Positions 8,964-16,820 of a stretch of 64,000 nucleotides of DNA are shown in pieces; position 1 is the first letter of the stretch; each line of letters starts with the position of its first letter. Origin of the DNA: Nakamurella antarctica (GTDB lineage Bacteria > Actinomycetota > Actinomycetes > Mycobacteriales > Nakamurellaceae); contig NZ_CP034170.1 in the NCBI RefSeq assembly GCF_003860405.1, forward strand, positions 992,001 through 1,056,000, given 5' to 3'. The notes beneath the pieces were generated by a model that made no database searches, was not told the DNA's origin, and saw only the letters and a program-made list of their open reading frames with translations. The position numbers were made by a program, and so were the translations under genes.

Positions 8964-9323
8964 ATGGCCAATGCTCACTGGGAAGAGTTCACCGACGGAC
9001 TCGACGAAGACGACCTCGCCAAGATTTGGGCTTTTCGCAGTTTCTGCCGGAAGCTTCCCGATGTCGAGGAACGGATCCACTCTGCCGACGTCACCTATGC
9101 ACGCAAGCGGTCTTTCACCTCCGCGTACATCAAAAGCCACTACCTCGAGATCGGCATCGAACTCCAGCGCGCTGTCACTAATCCCAAGCCGAGAACATCC
9201 TTCTCGACCTCGAAGAAGGTGACAATGCATCGATACAGTCTCCGCCAGCTCGAAGACTTCGATGACTCGATCCAAGACCTCATCATCGAAGCCGCGGAAA
9301 CTGTCGGTCCAGGAACGCGGTAG
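8964..9323 (+). CDS. DUF5655-like small protein
   Basis: 119 residues from ATG 8964 (an in-frame start at 8928 is less likely, since it adds a hydrophobic stub). The layout IHSADVTYARKRSFTSAYI, then YLEIGIELQRAV, then MHRYSLRQLEDFDDSIQDLI resembles DUF5655 domains, in which an Arg/Phe-rich strand precedes a C-terminal helix. The function is unknown. It follows the HTH gene by 41 bp and ends 54 bp before repeat C, so it is the last gene before the first MntA/HepT unit. Confidence 0.55.
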   Translation: MANAHWEEFTDGLDEDDLAKIWAFRSFCRKLPDVEERIHSADVTYARKRSFTSAYIKSHYLEIGIELQRAVTNPKPRTSFSTSKKVTMHRYSLRQLEDFDDSIQDLIIEAAETVGPGTR

Positions 9324-9377
9324 ACGTTCAGCTTCCGGGCGGTATCAGCTCCGATGAGCCCGAGTTAGGTCCGCCCA

Positions 9378-9421
9378 GTGTCTCGTAACCGAAGTGTCTC
9401 GAAACCTATGGGTTGCAAGAC
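9378..9421 (+). repeat. Dispersed palindromic repeat, copy C
   Basis: Pattern GTGTCTCGTAACC, then GAAGTGTCTCGAAACC, then TATGGGTTGCAAGACGG. Two direct arms are followed by one inverted arm. It is the left boundary of the homology between the two MntA/HepT units. Confidence 0.75.
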
Positions 9422-9550
9422 GGCATAAAGCCGATTCATTGTGCCTGGACTACGCCGTGGAGCCCTCAAGCAGGACCCTCATTGCGGCGAGCGCGACCGC
9501 CCGTCTGACCAGTGCCTTGTCTACAACGAATAGTCACTCCGATCTACGGA

Positions 9551-9566
9551 TATAGCATTTGCTATC
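9551..9566. promoter_or_regulatory. Inverted repeat before mntA copy 1
   Basis: TATAGCATTTGCTATC carries the arms ATAGCA and TGCTAT around a TT centre, 9 bp before the ATG at 9575. Position and symmetry suggest an autoregulatory operator of the HTH-containing antitoxin, overlapping the -10 region. Confidence 0.55.
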
Positions 9567-9574
9567 TTGGTCTT

Positions 9575-10045
9575 ATGGCCACCCCGCTGGTGGAGGTAGC
9601 TAGTCACGCCGATGAGATTACTGCTCTAGCTCGCGCCGAGCTCGTCCGCGCGGTCAGGCAGGCTGATGCACAAGGCATGACGCAGTCTCAGATTGCCCGG
9701 TAAATCGGTCGGAGCCAGCCAGAAGTATCACGGCTGCTGCGTTTCCACGGTAGGACGCCATTGGCACGAAATCTTCGTCGCAACGCTAGCCAGGTTCGGC
9801 AGCTCGTCGCCGAAGCGGGCGGCACCCGGGTGCGTGTCTTTGGGTCGGTAGCAGTGGGCAGCGATCACCCCGGCTCCGACGTAGACCTGCTGTTCACGAT
9901 GACGGGCCCACTCAGCTTGATGCAGCTGGGCCGACTAGAACAACGGATCTCGGATCTGTTGGGCGCGCCGATCGACTTGGTTCCTGAGTCGGCTCTTCGG
10001 CCCGATCTGCGTGAGCGTGTCTATGCCGAGGCGGTGTTGTTGTAA
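9575..10045 (+). pseudogene. mntA: mntA-like antitoxin nucleotidyltransferase (copy 1), nonsense mutation
   Basis: This is a near copy of the intact gene at 18269-18739. The codon GAA in QIAREIGRSQPEV is TAA at 9701, so translation stops inside the HTH. The rest (NTase motif GSVAVGSDHPGSDVDLL, with the paired catalytic Asp residues) stays open in frame to 10045. A restart is possible but would lack the HTH. MntA enzymes AMPylate the HepT toxin to neutralise it. The unit ends at repeats on both sides. Confidence 0.8.
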
Positions 10046-10364
10046 GCCGACCGGCGCAGGAACTGTTGCGCGAGGCGCTGGTTCATCTGAGGTTGGCCAA
10101 CTCGTACGCGGCCGATGAAAAATTGGACCAACTGGTTATTGATGCCATCTGCATGAGGTTGTCGGCCGGAATCGAGGTACTGGCCCGGCTCGAGTCGCAG
10201 GTGAGGACCGACCTGTTCGGTGCCAATTGGCGGTCATGTGGGGGATGCGCAATCGCATCGCTCACTGCTACCTCTTGGTGAACTCTGACATCGTTCGTCA
10301 GACGATCCAGATAGACCTGCCAGAAACTGTCCGGATGATCGAACGCGAGTTCTCCGACACCTGA
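10041..10364 (+). pseudogene. hepT: hepT-like HEPN toxin (copy 1), frameshifted
   Basis: HEPN-domain RNase partner of copy 1. The N-terminal part (REALVHLRLANSYAADEKL, then IDAICMRLSAGIEVLARLES) is in one frame. One base is missing at TGGCGGTCATG compared with TGGCAGTTCATG in copy 2, so the RNRIAHCY motif (Rx4HxY) is read only in another frame. No complete toxin can be made. The GTG start of copy 2 is GTA here. Confidence 0.8.
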
Positions 10365-10427
10365 TCACCTCGCCGCAGACAGCCGGACCTTGATCGGGCA
10401 CGTGAAGCACACCTTTGCTGCAGTCCG

Positions 10428-10472
10428 GTGTTTCATCACCTATGCGCCTCGTAACCCATGGGTTGCGACACA
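10428..10472 (+). repeat. Dispersed palindromic repeat, copy D
   Basis: Pattern GTGTTTCATCACC, ATGCGCCTCGTAACC, CATGGGTTGCGACACA. It contains the perfect 12 bp palindrome AACCCATGGGTT and is the right border of MntA/HepT unit 1. Confidence 0.75.
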
Positions 10473-10773
10473 ATCTGGCCGGCTCACCATCTCCCTAGGC
10501 ACGGTCAGACATGTCGGTGACGCTTGAATGCTGGTCGTTCTGCAGTCCACATCGACATCCAACTGGGCGACTTCGAACATTGAAATGCCGGGCGCTTTGG
10601 CCCGGATTGCTTCGGACCGTAGACACGGCCCTGGGCCACCCCATTCCCAACGGCGCAGTCACCCAGCCACCTAGACTCACGTCAGCCTTGGGGGAGTGTC
10701 CTAGAAGGGATCGGCAACCGGGCGCTGATCTGCGGGTCGGCGAGCTGTCCAGTTGTTGCTCAGACGGTCGGCG
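10473..10773. other. Stretch of 300 bp without a convincing gene
   Basis: Open frames here lack family resemblance and codon bias on both strands. I see no RNA gene or clear promoter. Confidence 0.4.
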
Positions 10774-11067
10774 TTAGGGGGCTCGTCTCGTCGAGCCCAC
10801 CCGGAAGCCGATAGCACCTGCGAGCATGATCAACCCGAGCACGGCAAGAGAAATACCAACGAGGTGTCCGTCGGTGAAATATGTCGGCGTGGAGTAGTCA
10901 GGGCTCGACGACAGCGGCGTGTAGGCGGTCCAGCCGAACGCAGGCACAGTGGTGGGTGCGAGCAGGAAAACTACTGACCCGACAAGGACAGTGACCAAGG
11001 CTGCTAAGACCAGGGCGTTTCGTTTCCACCACGACCACATGCTCGTGGACCGGTCCTTGAATGTCAT
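10774..11067 (-). CDS. Small membrane protein, two predicted transmembrane segments
   Basis: I do not recognise the family. From ATG 11067 the product has 97 residues: a short basic N-terminus with SWWKRN, a hydrophobic helix ALVLAALVTVLVGSVVFLL, an extracytoplasmic loop rich in Tyr, Ser and Pro, a second helix VGISLAVLGLIMLAGAIGF and a basic tail RVGSTRRAP. The loop is therefore outside and both ends inside. The in-frame extension to 11136 looks non-coding. Confidence 0.6.
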   Translation of the reverse strand: MTFKDRSTSMWSWWKRNALVLAALVTVLVGSVVFLLAPTTVPAFGWTAYTPLSSSPDYSTPTYFTDGHLVGISLAVLGLIMLAGAIGFRVGSTRRAP

Positions 11068-11365
11068 GCGGTCAGTATGGCTGCATCTGAGGCGTGCGAT
11101 GCGGTTCAGCGCCCCGCGACTTGCTGGCAACTGCAAATGCTGACCAGTTGGTGTAGTGGTTCACTGCGTTCTCCGCAGCGAGATATTCCGGCGTAAATAA
11201 GTCCATAGAGTCGTAGGGAGACCTTGGTGACGGCGACGACCGGGTTTGCGCTGCTAGGAGACAGATTTCTTCGGATTTTGGTGTGTCCTCGTACGCTCCC
11301 GCGGTTATCGCAGTCCCTCTATCGGGGGGTGGTGAGCATCTACAGATCGAGGTATCTTGTATTAC

Positions 11366-11704
11366 ATGGTACCTGGATTGCCGGTCTCGGCTCAAATGCG
11401 CAAGGGCGTTCTCGAGTACTGCGTGCTCGCCTGCATGATCTCCGGGCCCACTTACGGGTTGGCGATCGCGAAGCGACTCGCGGTTCATCCGGACCTGTTG
11501 ACAAGTGAAGGCACCCTGTACCCACTGCTGTCGCGGTTGCGCAAACAAGGCTTGGTCGAAACGACCTGGCAGGAGTCGCCTACCGGGCCGCCTCGGCGCT
11601 ACTACTCGCTCACAGCACAGGGCCTCACATCCGTGGCCGGTTTCGCTGCCGGGTGGGGGCCGTTCAGTAAAGCAGTTTCCGACGTTCTACGGGAGGCGAT
11701 GTAA
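11366..11704 (+). CDS. PadR-family transcriptional regulator
   Basis: 112 residues from ATG 11366. It has the PadR winged-helix pattern MRKGVLEYCVLACM, SGPTYGLAIAKRL, then SEGTLYPLLSRLRKQGLVET with the wing SPTGPPRRYYSLT. A weak inverted repeat (AGGTA at 11350, TACCT at 11370) overlaps the start region and could be an operator, as PadR genes are commonly self-repressed. It is followed without a gap by a HAAS-type membrane protein, a pairing common in Actinobacteria and Firmicutes. Confidence 0.88.
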   Translation: MVPGLPVSAQMRKGVLEYCVLACMISGPTYGLAIAKRLAVHPDLLTSEGTLYPLLSRLRKQGLVETTWQESPTGPPRRYYSLTAQGLTSVAGFAAGWGPFSKAVSDVLREAM

Positions 11705-12208
11705 ATGAGCGGTACGAGAGCTCGAGAATTGGGTGCGCGCCAACAACAGTTGGTCGATACCTACCTGGGCGACCTTCGACGATCGATGGCCTCCAAGGAT
11801 CCGGAGGAGGCGACCGAGGTTATGGAAGCGGTCCGTGAGCATATCGAATCGGCTCTTGCTGAAATCGAGTCGCCGACACTTGCGCAGGTGCGAGGCGTCC
11901 TGGACGACCTCGGTCCGGTCGAGCGCATTGTCGATCTGTCCACCGACGCCCCAATCGAACTGGGCTGGGGGCGAGTCCTGGCGCCTCTGTCGCTGGTCGT
12001 GCTGGCCCTGCTGGCGGTGCTGCTCGCTGGGTTCTGGTTTCTTGCGGTGCCCCTCGGCCTTGCTGCGGCGATCACGGGATTAATCCAAGGCCGGCGCTCC
12101 GGAGGGCAGGTTCGCGTGCTGTATCAGATTGCCGCGGCAATCGGTGCGGCCGCGGTCCTTGCGGCGGCGGCCATCGGGGTGCTACTGGTCAGCGGTTCGT
12201 CAGGCTGA
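11705..12208 (+). CDS. HAAS/DUF1700-type membrane protein paired with PadR
   Basis: 167 residues. The N-terminal soluble helical domain (QQQLVDTYLGDLRRSM, EEATEVMEAVREHIESAL, LAQVRGVLDDLGPVERIV) is the HAAS pattern. Two hydrophobic segments follow, about residues 95-127 and 140-163. The ATG is directly after the PadR TAA, so the two are cotranscribed. Such proteins are thought to link membrane state to the PadR regulator, but the role is unproven. Confidence 0.8.
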   Translation: MSGTRARELGARQQQLVDTYLGDLRRSMASKDPEEATEVMEAVREHIESALAEIESPTLAQVRGVLDDLGPVERIVDLSTDAPIELGWGRVLAPLSLVVLALLAVLLAGFWFLAVPLGLAAAITGLIQGRRSGGQVRVLYQIAAAIGAAAVLAAAAIGVLLVSGSSG

Positions 12209-12313
12209 CCCTACATGGGCTGTCGGGGTAGGGGCCTTTGCATCCTTGCTAATGCCGGGTGCCCGCAAAGCAACCTGGCAACAGGGCCGGGAAAACTGAA
12301 GAAGGCCATCACG

Positions 12314-12574
12314 ATGAGGAAACTGCTCACCACGCAGTTTGTGACCATGGCGATCGGGCTGGCTAATGTGGTACCGGCTGGTGCAACGAGTTCCGCTCCA
12401 GAGGGAGCAAGTGCTGCACGGGGCCTGACGCTCGCTTAAAAGGTAGTGGGCGACACGGATCAGAAGGCCGCGTTCGACAAGCTCAGCGCAGCCGATCAGA
12501 AGGCTCTGGTGGACTCAGTGACGCCCGTCACGGACATGCTGTTCGAGGAGCGCGTCTCCACGAGGGCTGACTAG
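12314..12574 (+). pseudogene. Small secreted protein gene with in-frame stop
   Basis: ATG 12314 opens a signal peptide-like start (MRKLLTTQFVTMAIGLANVV, cleavage near AGA-TSS). The frame meets TAA at 12437-12439 but continues without other stops as KVVGDTDQKAAFDKLSAADQ and then LVDSVTPVTDMLFEERV to TAG at 12574. The continuation has good coding character, so a nonsense mutation split one gene of about 86 codons. Readthrough cannot be excluded. I do not know the family. Confidence 0.5.
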
Positions 12575-12578
12575 GGGT

Positions 12579-12992
12579 GCGCTATATCCACTGTTCAGCG
12601 ATAAGAGATACCTGTTCCACGCGGTTACTGCCTGCGAGGCCGAGCAGATCAGCGTCGCTATTAACGGAGCAGCGCTAAAAACAGGCCTCTTAGCCTACTT
12701 CGACGCGACCGCGACGCATGGAAGCAATGAGCCTCTGCTCCTCCAGGCTCCGGCTGTTCTAAGCGACGAAGCTGCGGCCACTCTGCTGCGTGTCGTGGGC
12801 GGCGCCGAACCGCGCACCGACCTCAGCGCTCTCCAGCCTGTGATGGCGCCCGATGACCTCGACGCACTCACAGACATTCTCTCGGCAGCGTTTGAGCGAG
12901 CGGCTCTTGCCATCGCATCCGGCGCACCCCGCTTGCCCTATGAGCGGACGGTCGAGATATTGATCGGCTACACCGCACCACACCGCATATGA
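12579..12992 (+). pseudogene. Coding-like remnant without a usable start
   Basis: An open frame of about 137 codons reading ALYPLFSDKRYLFHAVTACE through to IGYTAPHRI. The only standard start is GTG 12795, in the middle, so the 5' end was probably lost. I do not recognise the protein. The C-terminal half (PDDLDALTDILSAAFERAAL) is predicted helical. Confidence 0.3.
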
Positions 12993-13146
12993 GAAAACGC
13001 AACGATGAGACCGCTATTAAGGTGAGCTGACACAGCCACACAGCTACGTCTTCCAGACCGCTTAGAGAGCCAGATGATGCGTCCGCAAGACGTTCGGCTC
13101 GCGCGCGATATTGTCTTCTGCCGACTCGAGTTGAGGCCCTCTGCTT

Positions 13147-13190
13147 CCCCGTAACCCATGTGCCTCGAAACCAATGGGATTCAGGACAGT
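13147..13190 (+). repeat. Dispersed palindromic repeat, copy E
   Basis: Pattern CCCGTAACCCAT, GTGCCTCGAAACC, AATGGGATTCAGGACAG. It lies just 3' of the toxin gene of the RHH module. Confidence 0.6.
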
Positions 13191-13223
13191 TGCGACTTAG
13201 CACCGCCCTCCGCAGGTCGGGAA

Positions 13224-13463
13224 CTACGGAAGCAGGTCGAGCATTTGGGGTCTTGCTTTCATGGGGTGAATGACGAGTTCGTTTCCGCTGTCACACGTGA
13301 GCGCCACCGTCTCGAGGAGCCTGCCCTGGGTGTCGAAGCCTCAACGAAGCTGTCGTGTGGGGGAGTCAACGTCGAGATCCTTGATCCAGATTGGACACGA
13401 TGCCGCCTGTGTTGCGTCCTCAGGTGAGACCCCATGTTTGAGTGCCGTGTTGTGAACTTTCAC
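13224..13463 (-). CDS. Small toxin-like protein next to RHH antitoxin, centre out of frame
   Basis: GTG at 13463 overlaps the antitoxin TGA by 4 bp and opens 79 codons. The ends match the small toxins that accompany such antitoxins: HNTALKHGVSPEDATQAA at the start and TVALTCDSGNELVIHPMKAR at the end. The middle 20 residues (ISTLTPPHDS and following) do not fit. Read one base back, the same DNA gives DLDVDSPTRQLR, a stop codon, then GFDTQGR, which does fit. I infer two compensating indels plus a hidden nonsense change. The product is probably inactive. Confidence 0.55.
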
Positions 13464-13723
13464 GCGGCGTACTTCGCCAGCGCCTCACGAATAAGTTCTG
13501 AACGTGTCTTGTGCTCTCGCTCAGCAACAGCGTCGATGCTCGCCAGCTCGTCGATGGTGAGACGCAACGCGACAACCTGCGACGGTTTCGCGCCTCTGCC
13601 TGGACGTCCACGGCCGCGCACTTTCAAAGCCTCGATGTTCGGGTTTGCCTCAGCCTCCACGACCCACTCAGAGATCTGCTCTTCAGAGACCGCCACACCA
13701 TTAGTCGTATCGTCCAGGCTCAT
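13460..13723 (-). CDS. Ribbon-helix-helix (CopG-type) antitoxin
   Basis: 87 residues from ATG 13723 (the frame extends to 13801 but the extra part is weak). The N-terminal SEEQISEWVVEAEANPNIEA is the toxin-facing helix. The C-terminal PSQVVALRLTIDELASIDAV and EHKTRSELIREALAKYAA form the RHH DNA-binding fold (strand, helix, helix). It is first in an operon with the toxin-like gene, the arrangement expected for an autoregulated toxin-antitoxin module. The module is bounded by repeats E and F. Confidence 0.8.
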   Translation of the reverse strand: MSLDDTTNGVAVSEEQISEWVVEAEANPNIEALKVRGRGRPGRGAKPSQVVALRLTIDELASIDAVAEREHKTRSELIREALAKYAA

Positions 13724-13829
13724 AGGTTTAACGTAATACGAAATCAGCGCCGGGACAATGGGGCTGCTTCCTGCTGTGTACCCTCCATCTTTTAAGGTCA
13801 TCCCCAGTCGGGGTCCCTTGGCCCCAGCG

Positions 13830-13874
13830 GTGTCTCACAACCAAAGTGCCTCAAAACTCATGGGTTGCGACACA
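13830..13874 (+). repeat. Dispersed palindromic repeat, copy F
   Basis: Pattern GTGTCTCACAACC, AAAGTGCCTCAAAACT, CATGGGTTGCGACACA. Well conserved. Confidence 0.75.
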
Positions 13875-13928
13875 ACTGCCCTAGGTCATCATCCGAGCGC
13901 GTAGAACGAGACACTTAATTTCCCACGG

Positions 13929-14558
13929 TTACTGGTTCGGGCCCCTGCCCTGGAGGATGGCTGTGGCTTCTATACCCAATTGAGGATCGTGGGCCAGCGG
14001 TTCTACGACCGCTCGCCCCAGCCCTGCTGAGATTCGGTTGCCTATGCGATTGACGGGGCGCAGGAAGTAGATCCGCGAAGTGCCGAGGCGATCCAACTTG
14101 AGGAACGTCAACAGGTCTGGGTAGTGCTCCCTCCGGGCGACGAGGCTCATGGCTCCAGCAACCCCGTCCTGTATGACTGTCCTCGTCGAGCTCAGATACA
14201 GCTCCCTGAGTTCGACCCAATGCAGCCGTGCAGAATTGTGTTGGAGTGCCGTCGCAATATCCTGAAGCGCCCGATCCGGGTAGTCCCGTTGCAGATGGTC
14301 CATCAGGACGGGAAATGCCACGGAGATCGCACCCGGAATCTTGTGCAGGTCCCAGACTGAATCAACGTCGAGTCCCGCGGAGCGAAGATCTTCAACCACG
14401 GGTCGAAGCGCAACGTCGAGTGCGGCCCGAGCAGCGCTCCGGTCTGACGCGGCTTGTTCCTGGGCCGCCCGAAACTCGGGGTCAGAACGCAGGCGCTCGG
14501 CAACTTCTGCCATAATTTCTGTCGCGGATCTCGGTCCCGACTTCGGTCTGTGCGCCAT
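13929..14558 (-). CDS. Hypothetical protein, helical
   Basis: 209 residues, not recognised by function. It begins MAHRPKSGPRSATEIMAEVA, then a Glu/Arg/Ala-rich helix (residues 15-50), then VAFPVLMDHLQRDYPDRALQ, a block seen in many unnamed actinobacterial proteins with HEAT-like helices, and a less helical C-terminus with RIYFLRPVNRIGNRI. It is the only gene between repeats F and G. An immunity or antitoxin-like role is possible from context only. Confidence 0.6.
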   Translation of the reverse strand: MAHRPKSGPRSATEIMAEVAERLRSDPEFRAAQEQAASDRSAARAALDVALRPVVEDLRSAGLDVDSVWDLHKIPGAISVAFPVLMDHLQRDYPDRALQDIATALQHNSARLHWVELRELYLSSTRTVIQDGVAGAMSLVARREHYPDLLTFLKLDRLGTSRIYFLRPVNRIGNRISAGLGRAVVEPLAHDPQLGIEATAILQGRGPNQ

Positions 14559-14630
14559 TCGGCCACATTACTGCCGCGGGTCGCTTCTATCGCGCCTTTG
14601 AATCCTCAATTCCGGCAGATCGGTGGATCG

Positions 14631-14694
14631 TAGTGCCTCGCCTCCCATGGGAATGAGGCATACGGGCACGAGTGTGTTGTGCAGTCGTCTTCGG
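14631..14694 (+). repeat. Dispersed repeat, copy G (second type of right half)
   Basis: GTGCCTCGCCTCC, CATGGGAATGAGGCATACG, then GGCACGAGTGTGTTGTGC and AGTCGTCTTCGG. The right half matches copies J, K and M rather than the GGGTTGCGACACA type. Upstream CAATTCCGGCAGATCGG is shared with H and L. Confidence 0.6.
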
Positions 14695-14779
14695 AAAACG
14701 AGAGCTGACGACTGCAGGCAGAAAATATGATTCGACTACGAATATCGGCCCTGCCGATGGAGTCGGTAAGGGGACCTGT

Positions 14780-15166
14780 TTACGAAATGCGCGAGAGTGG
14801 TGCGACGACGACTTGGACGTCGTCGTCGTAAAGCACGCGTCCAGGGTTCGGGGCCTGGCGCCTGATGCAACTAATCTCGTGGCGCTGATGTAGCTGCAGA
14901 TAGCCGTCGATTTGGTCGAGCAGGTGTGTGGCCGTGTCTTTGAACCAGCAGGTGACTATCGGGTTTTTGGTCCGGTCAAACAGTGTGGGGTCGACAGTGG
15001 CTGCGTCCGGGTACGCGGCATTGAACCAGTCGTTGTTTGAACGCCACCACGACCATTCGTTGGCGCTGAGCCGCCCGGATCGAGCGAGGCCGTTAGTCAG
15101 AGCAAATATCCCTATATGGGCACCATGACTGTTTGCCGTCGGTGACTCGAAGCGGATATAGAGCAC
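14780..15166 (-). CDS. Hypothetical protein of a widespread actinobacterial type
   Basis: 128 residues: MLYIRFESPTANSHGAHIGI, LARSGRLSANEWSWWRSNND, TKNPIVTCWFKDTATHLLDQ, then GRVLYDDDVQVVVAPL. The pattern of a Trp-rich loop and a 'CWFKD' block recalls unnamed single-domain proteins I have seen in actinobacterial accessory regions. No catalytic motif is evident. It is the sole clear gene between repeats G and H. Confidence 0.65.
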   Translation of the reverse strand: MLYIRFESPTANSHGAHIGIFALTNGLARSGRLSANEWSWWRSNNDWFNAAYPDAATVDPTLFDRTKNPIVTCWFKDTATHLLDQIDGYLQLHQRHEISCIRRQAPNPGRVLYDDDVQVVVAPLSRIS

Positions 15167-15461
15167 TTAGGCAGTATCGTCTGTCCTCCCAGGAATGTCG
15201 CTCTGCCCCGGCGGTGATCGGCCACCGCAGAAGGTTTATGTCCCGGTCCGCACCGAACCATGGGGGCAGGTCATCGCGCGCTTTCAGTCTCCCGATGGCG
15301 TATTGCTTGGTGTCTGATTCATACCCACAGCTCGCAGACGCCCAACTTCTCCGCAGGTAGCGGGCGTCCCGCGAAAAGAGTTCCGTGGTCACCGACGACG
15401 AACCTGCGCAGCGAGCGAAAAGCACGTCCCTGTACGGCGATCGGCTCAACTGAAGCGACAA
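15093..15461 (-). CDS. Possible hypothetical protein, weak
   Basis: An open frame of 122 codons overlapping the previous gene by 74 bp. The segment DTKQYAIGRLKARDDLPPWF followed by WEDRRYCLSALYPL looks protein-like and precedes the island repeat. The start is unclear and no family is known. It may be a remnant of a second cassette gene. Confidence 0.25.
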   Translation of the reverse strand: MSLQLSRSPYRDVLFARCAGSSSVTTELFSRDARYLRRSWASASCGYESDTKQYAIGRLKARDDLPPWFGADRDINLLRWPITAGAERHSWEDRRYCLSALYPLRVTDGKQSWCPYRDICSD

Positions 15462-15519
15462 TTTCCGTAGATCGGTGTCTCATAACCAAAGTGCCCCGTA
15501 ATCCATGGGTTGCGACACA
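15446..15519 (+). repeat. Dispersed palindromic repeat, copy H with upstream extension
   Basis: Extension TCAACTGAAGCGACAATTTC (shared with copy L), then GTGTCTCATAACC, AAAGTGCCCCGTAATC, CATGGGTTGCGACACA. A short extra half-copy (CCTCGTAACCCTTCGG, TTGCGTGACTG) follows at 15557-15586. Confidence 0.75.
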
Positions 15520-15705
15520 GTCGCGCTGACTCATCGTCAGCTTAGGCCCGGTAATGCACCTCGTAACCCTTCGGTTGCGTGACTGCCTGACGGACAATTG
15601 TTCGCGACGTGAGTGAACGCCCGCACTGATAGAGGGCCCCCACGAATCTTCGATCACAGCAGTGAAGCCATGACCCGGCAGCAGTGCCCTATTCTGGAGG
15701 ACGCC

Positions 15706-16011
15706 ATGATTAAGGACGCCTCGCTCGTCAGCCACGCCATCGTCGTCTGGACTGGTTGGGACGCTGCTTCATGGCCGTCCCGCGACGATGCATAGTTAGC
15801 CCAACGGTTTGGTAGTAATCAGGCAATGGAATTGATTCCAATCGTAAAGCGGTTAACTGAAGAGTTTTATGAGTCTAGCGCGAATAACATTGCCGCCGAT
15901 CTTGTACAAATGGGCGAAATGGCTGCGGAGCGATTTCGCGAACTGTATCCCGAAATCTCGAACGGTGCCGTTTGCGCCCTCGCTTGCTGTTATACGTTCG
16001 ATTACAATTAA
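15706..16011 (+). pseudogene. Low-GC hypothetical gene split by an in-frame TAG
   Basis: ATG 15706 has a good ribosome site (CTGGAGG, 5 bp spacing). The frame runs MIKDASLVSHAIVVWTGWDA, meets TAG at 15793-15795, and continues as LAQRFGSNQAMELIPIVKRL through ELYPEISNGAVCALACCYTF to TAA at 16011. One base change (TTG to TAG) explains the break. A shorter product could start at ATG 15826 (61 residues). The 3' half is visibly richer in A and T than its surroundings, suggesting a foreign origin. The function is unknown. Confidence 0.55.
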
Positions 16012-16466
16012 TAAGAATCTCGGTGCGGTATTATGGCTGCTGAATGTTGTTTCCGTAGCTAACGCTGACTGGACCAACTGGTGCAGATGGCGCCGCCCTA
16101 AGTGGCCGGTATCGCTTGCCGTTTCGTCGTGAGGACCGCGCTACAAGTTCGGGCATCGGTGTCACCCTGGGTCCCTTCGACGCCTCGCAGCCAACTCCGA
16201 AAACGAAGCGCGGCAGACCTGTCTCGTAACCAAAAGTGCCCACCATCCCGAGCGAATCGAGGCGTACGAACAGGAGAGTCCTATGCAGTCGGCTTCGGAC
16301 TTCGACAATGAGAGATTACCTGAAAACGTTGCAATTGCTCCTGAAACGTCTGCTGGCCGTTCCGCTTGATGACACGTTTCAGTTAAGGTGCGGCAGTTTT
16401 GGCAGGTCCCCGGGTATCGAGCCACGGCGAACTATGCATGTAATCGCGGCGTGCAGACCTAGGGGT
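16012..16466. other. About 450 bp without a convincing gene, containing repeat J
   Basis: The only structure seen is repeat J at 16219-16310. Short frames on both strands have no recognisable domains. Confidence 0.4.
16219..16310 (+). repeat. Dispersed repeat, copy J (second type of right half)
   Basis: CTGTCTCGTAACC, AAAAGTGCCCACCATCCC, then GAATCGAGGCGTACGAACAG and CTATGCAGTCGGCTTCGGAC, aligning with copies G, K and M. Confidence 0.6.
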
Positions 16467-16820
16467 TTAGGTGCGGCGAGATAGCAGGCTGACCACGACT
16501 GTGTTCAAGCTCTGATGCTCACGTTCGGCTCTCAGCGCCAACTCTCGGTGGAGACTGGTCGGCAACCGCAGGTTGAACTTTCCTGAAAACACGCGCTCGC
16601 CGAAAGGCTGCGGCACAGACTCGCCGGAGTGCTCCATATCCAAGAGAACTTCCTCGACCACAGCGACGAGGCCGTCTTCCGCTGCACGCCGCTCCTCGGC
16701 GATCCAGGACAACGATGGGAACTCAGCGACGGTAGCCACGAAACTACCGTCGTCGGTCGAGTAGGAAACCGAGTAAGAGAACCGATCCGCGAGACGCGGC
16801 GTACCTACAGCCTTGCTCAT
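16467..16820 (-). CDS. hicB: HicB-like antitoxin (copy 2, intact)
   Basis: 117 residues. The N-terminal partial RNase H-like fold is DRFSYSVSYSTDDGSFVATV then EFPSLSWIAEERRAAEDGLV. The C-terminal DNA-binding part is LPTSLHRELALRAEREHQSL. It normally sequesters HicA and represses its own operon. ATG overlaps the hicA stop by 4 bp (ATGA), so hicA is first, the order typical of many HicAB loci. The close copy at 6316-6717 differs by a C-terminal frameshift. Confidence 0.88.
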   Translation of the reverse strand: MSKAVGTPRLADRFSYSVSYSTDDGSFVATVAEFPSLSWIAEERRAAEDGLVAVVEEVLLDMEHSGESVPQPFGERVFSGKFNLRLPTSLHRELALRAEREHQSLNTVVVSLLSRRT

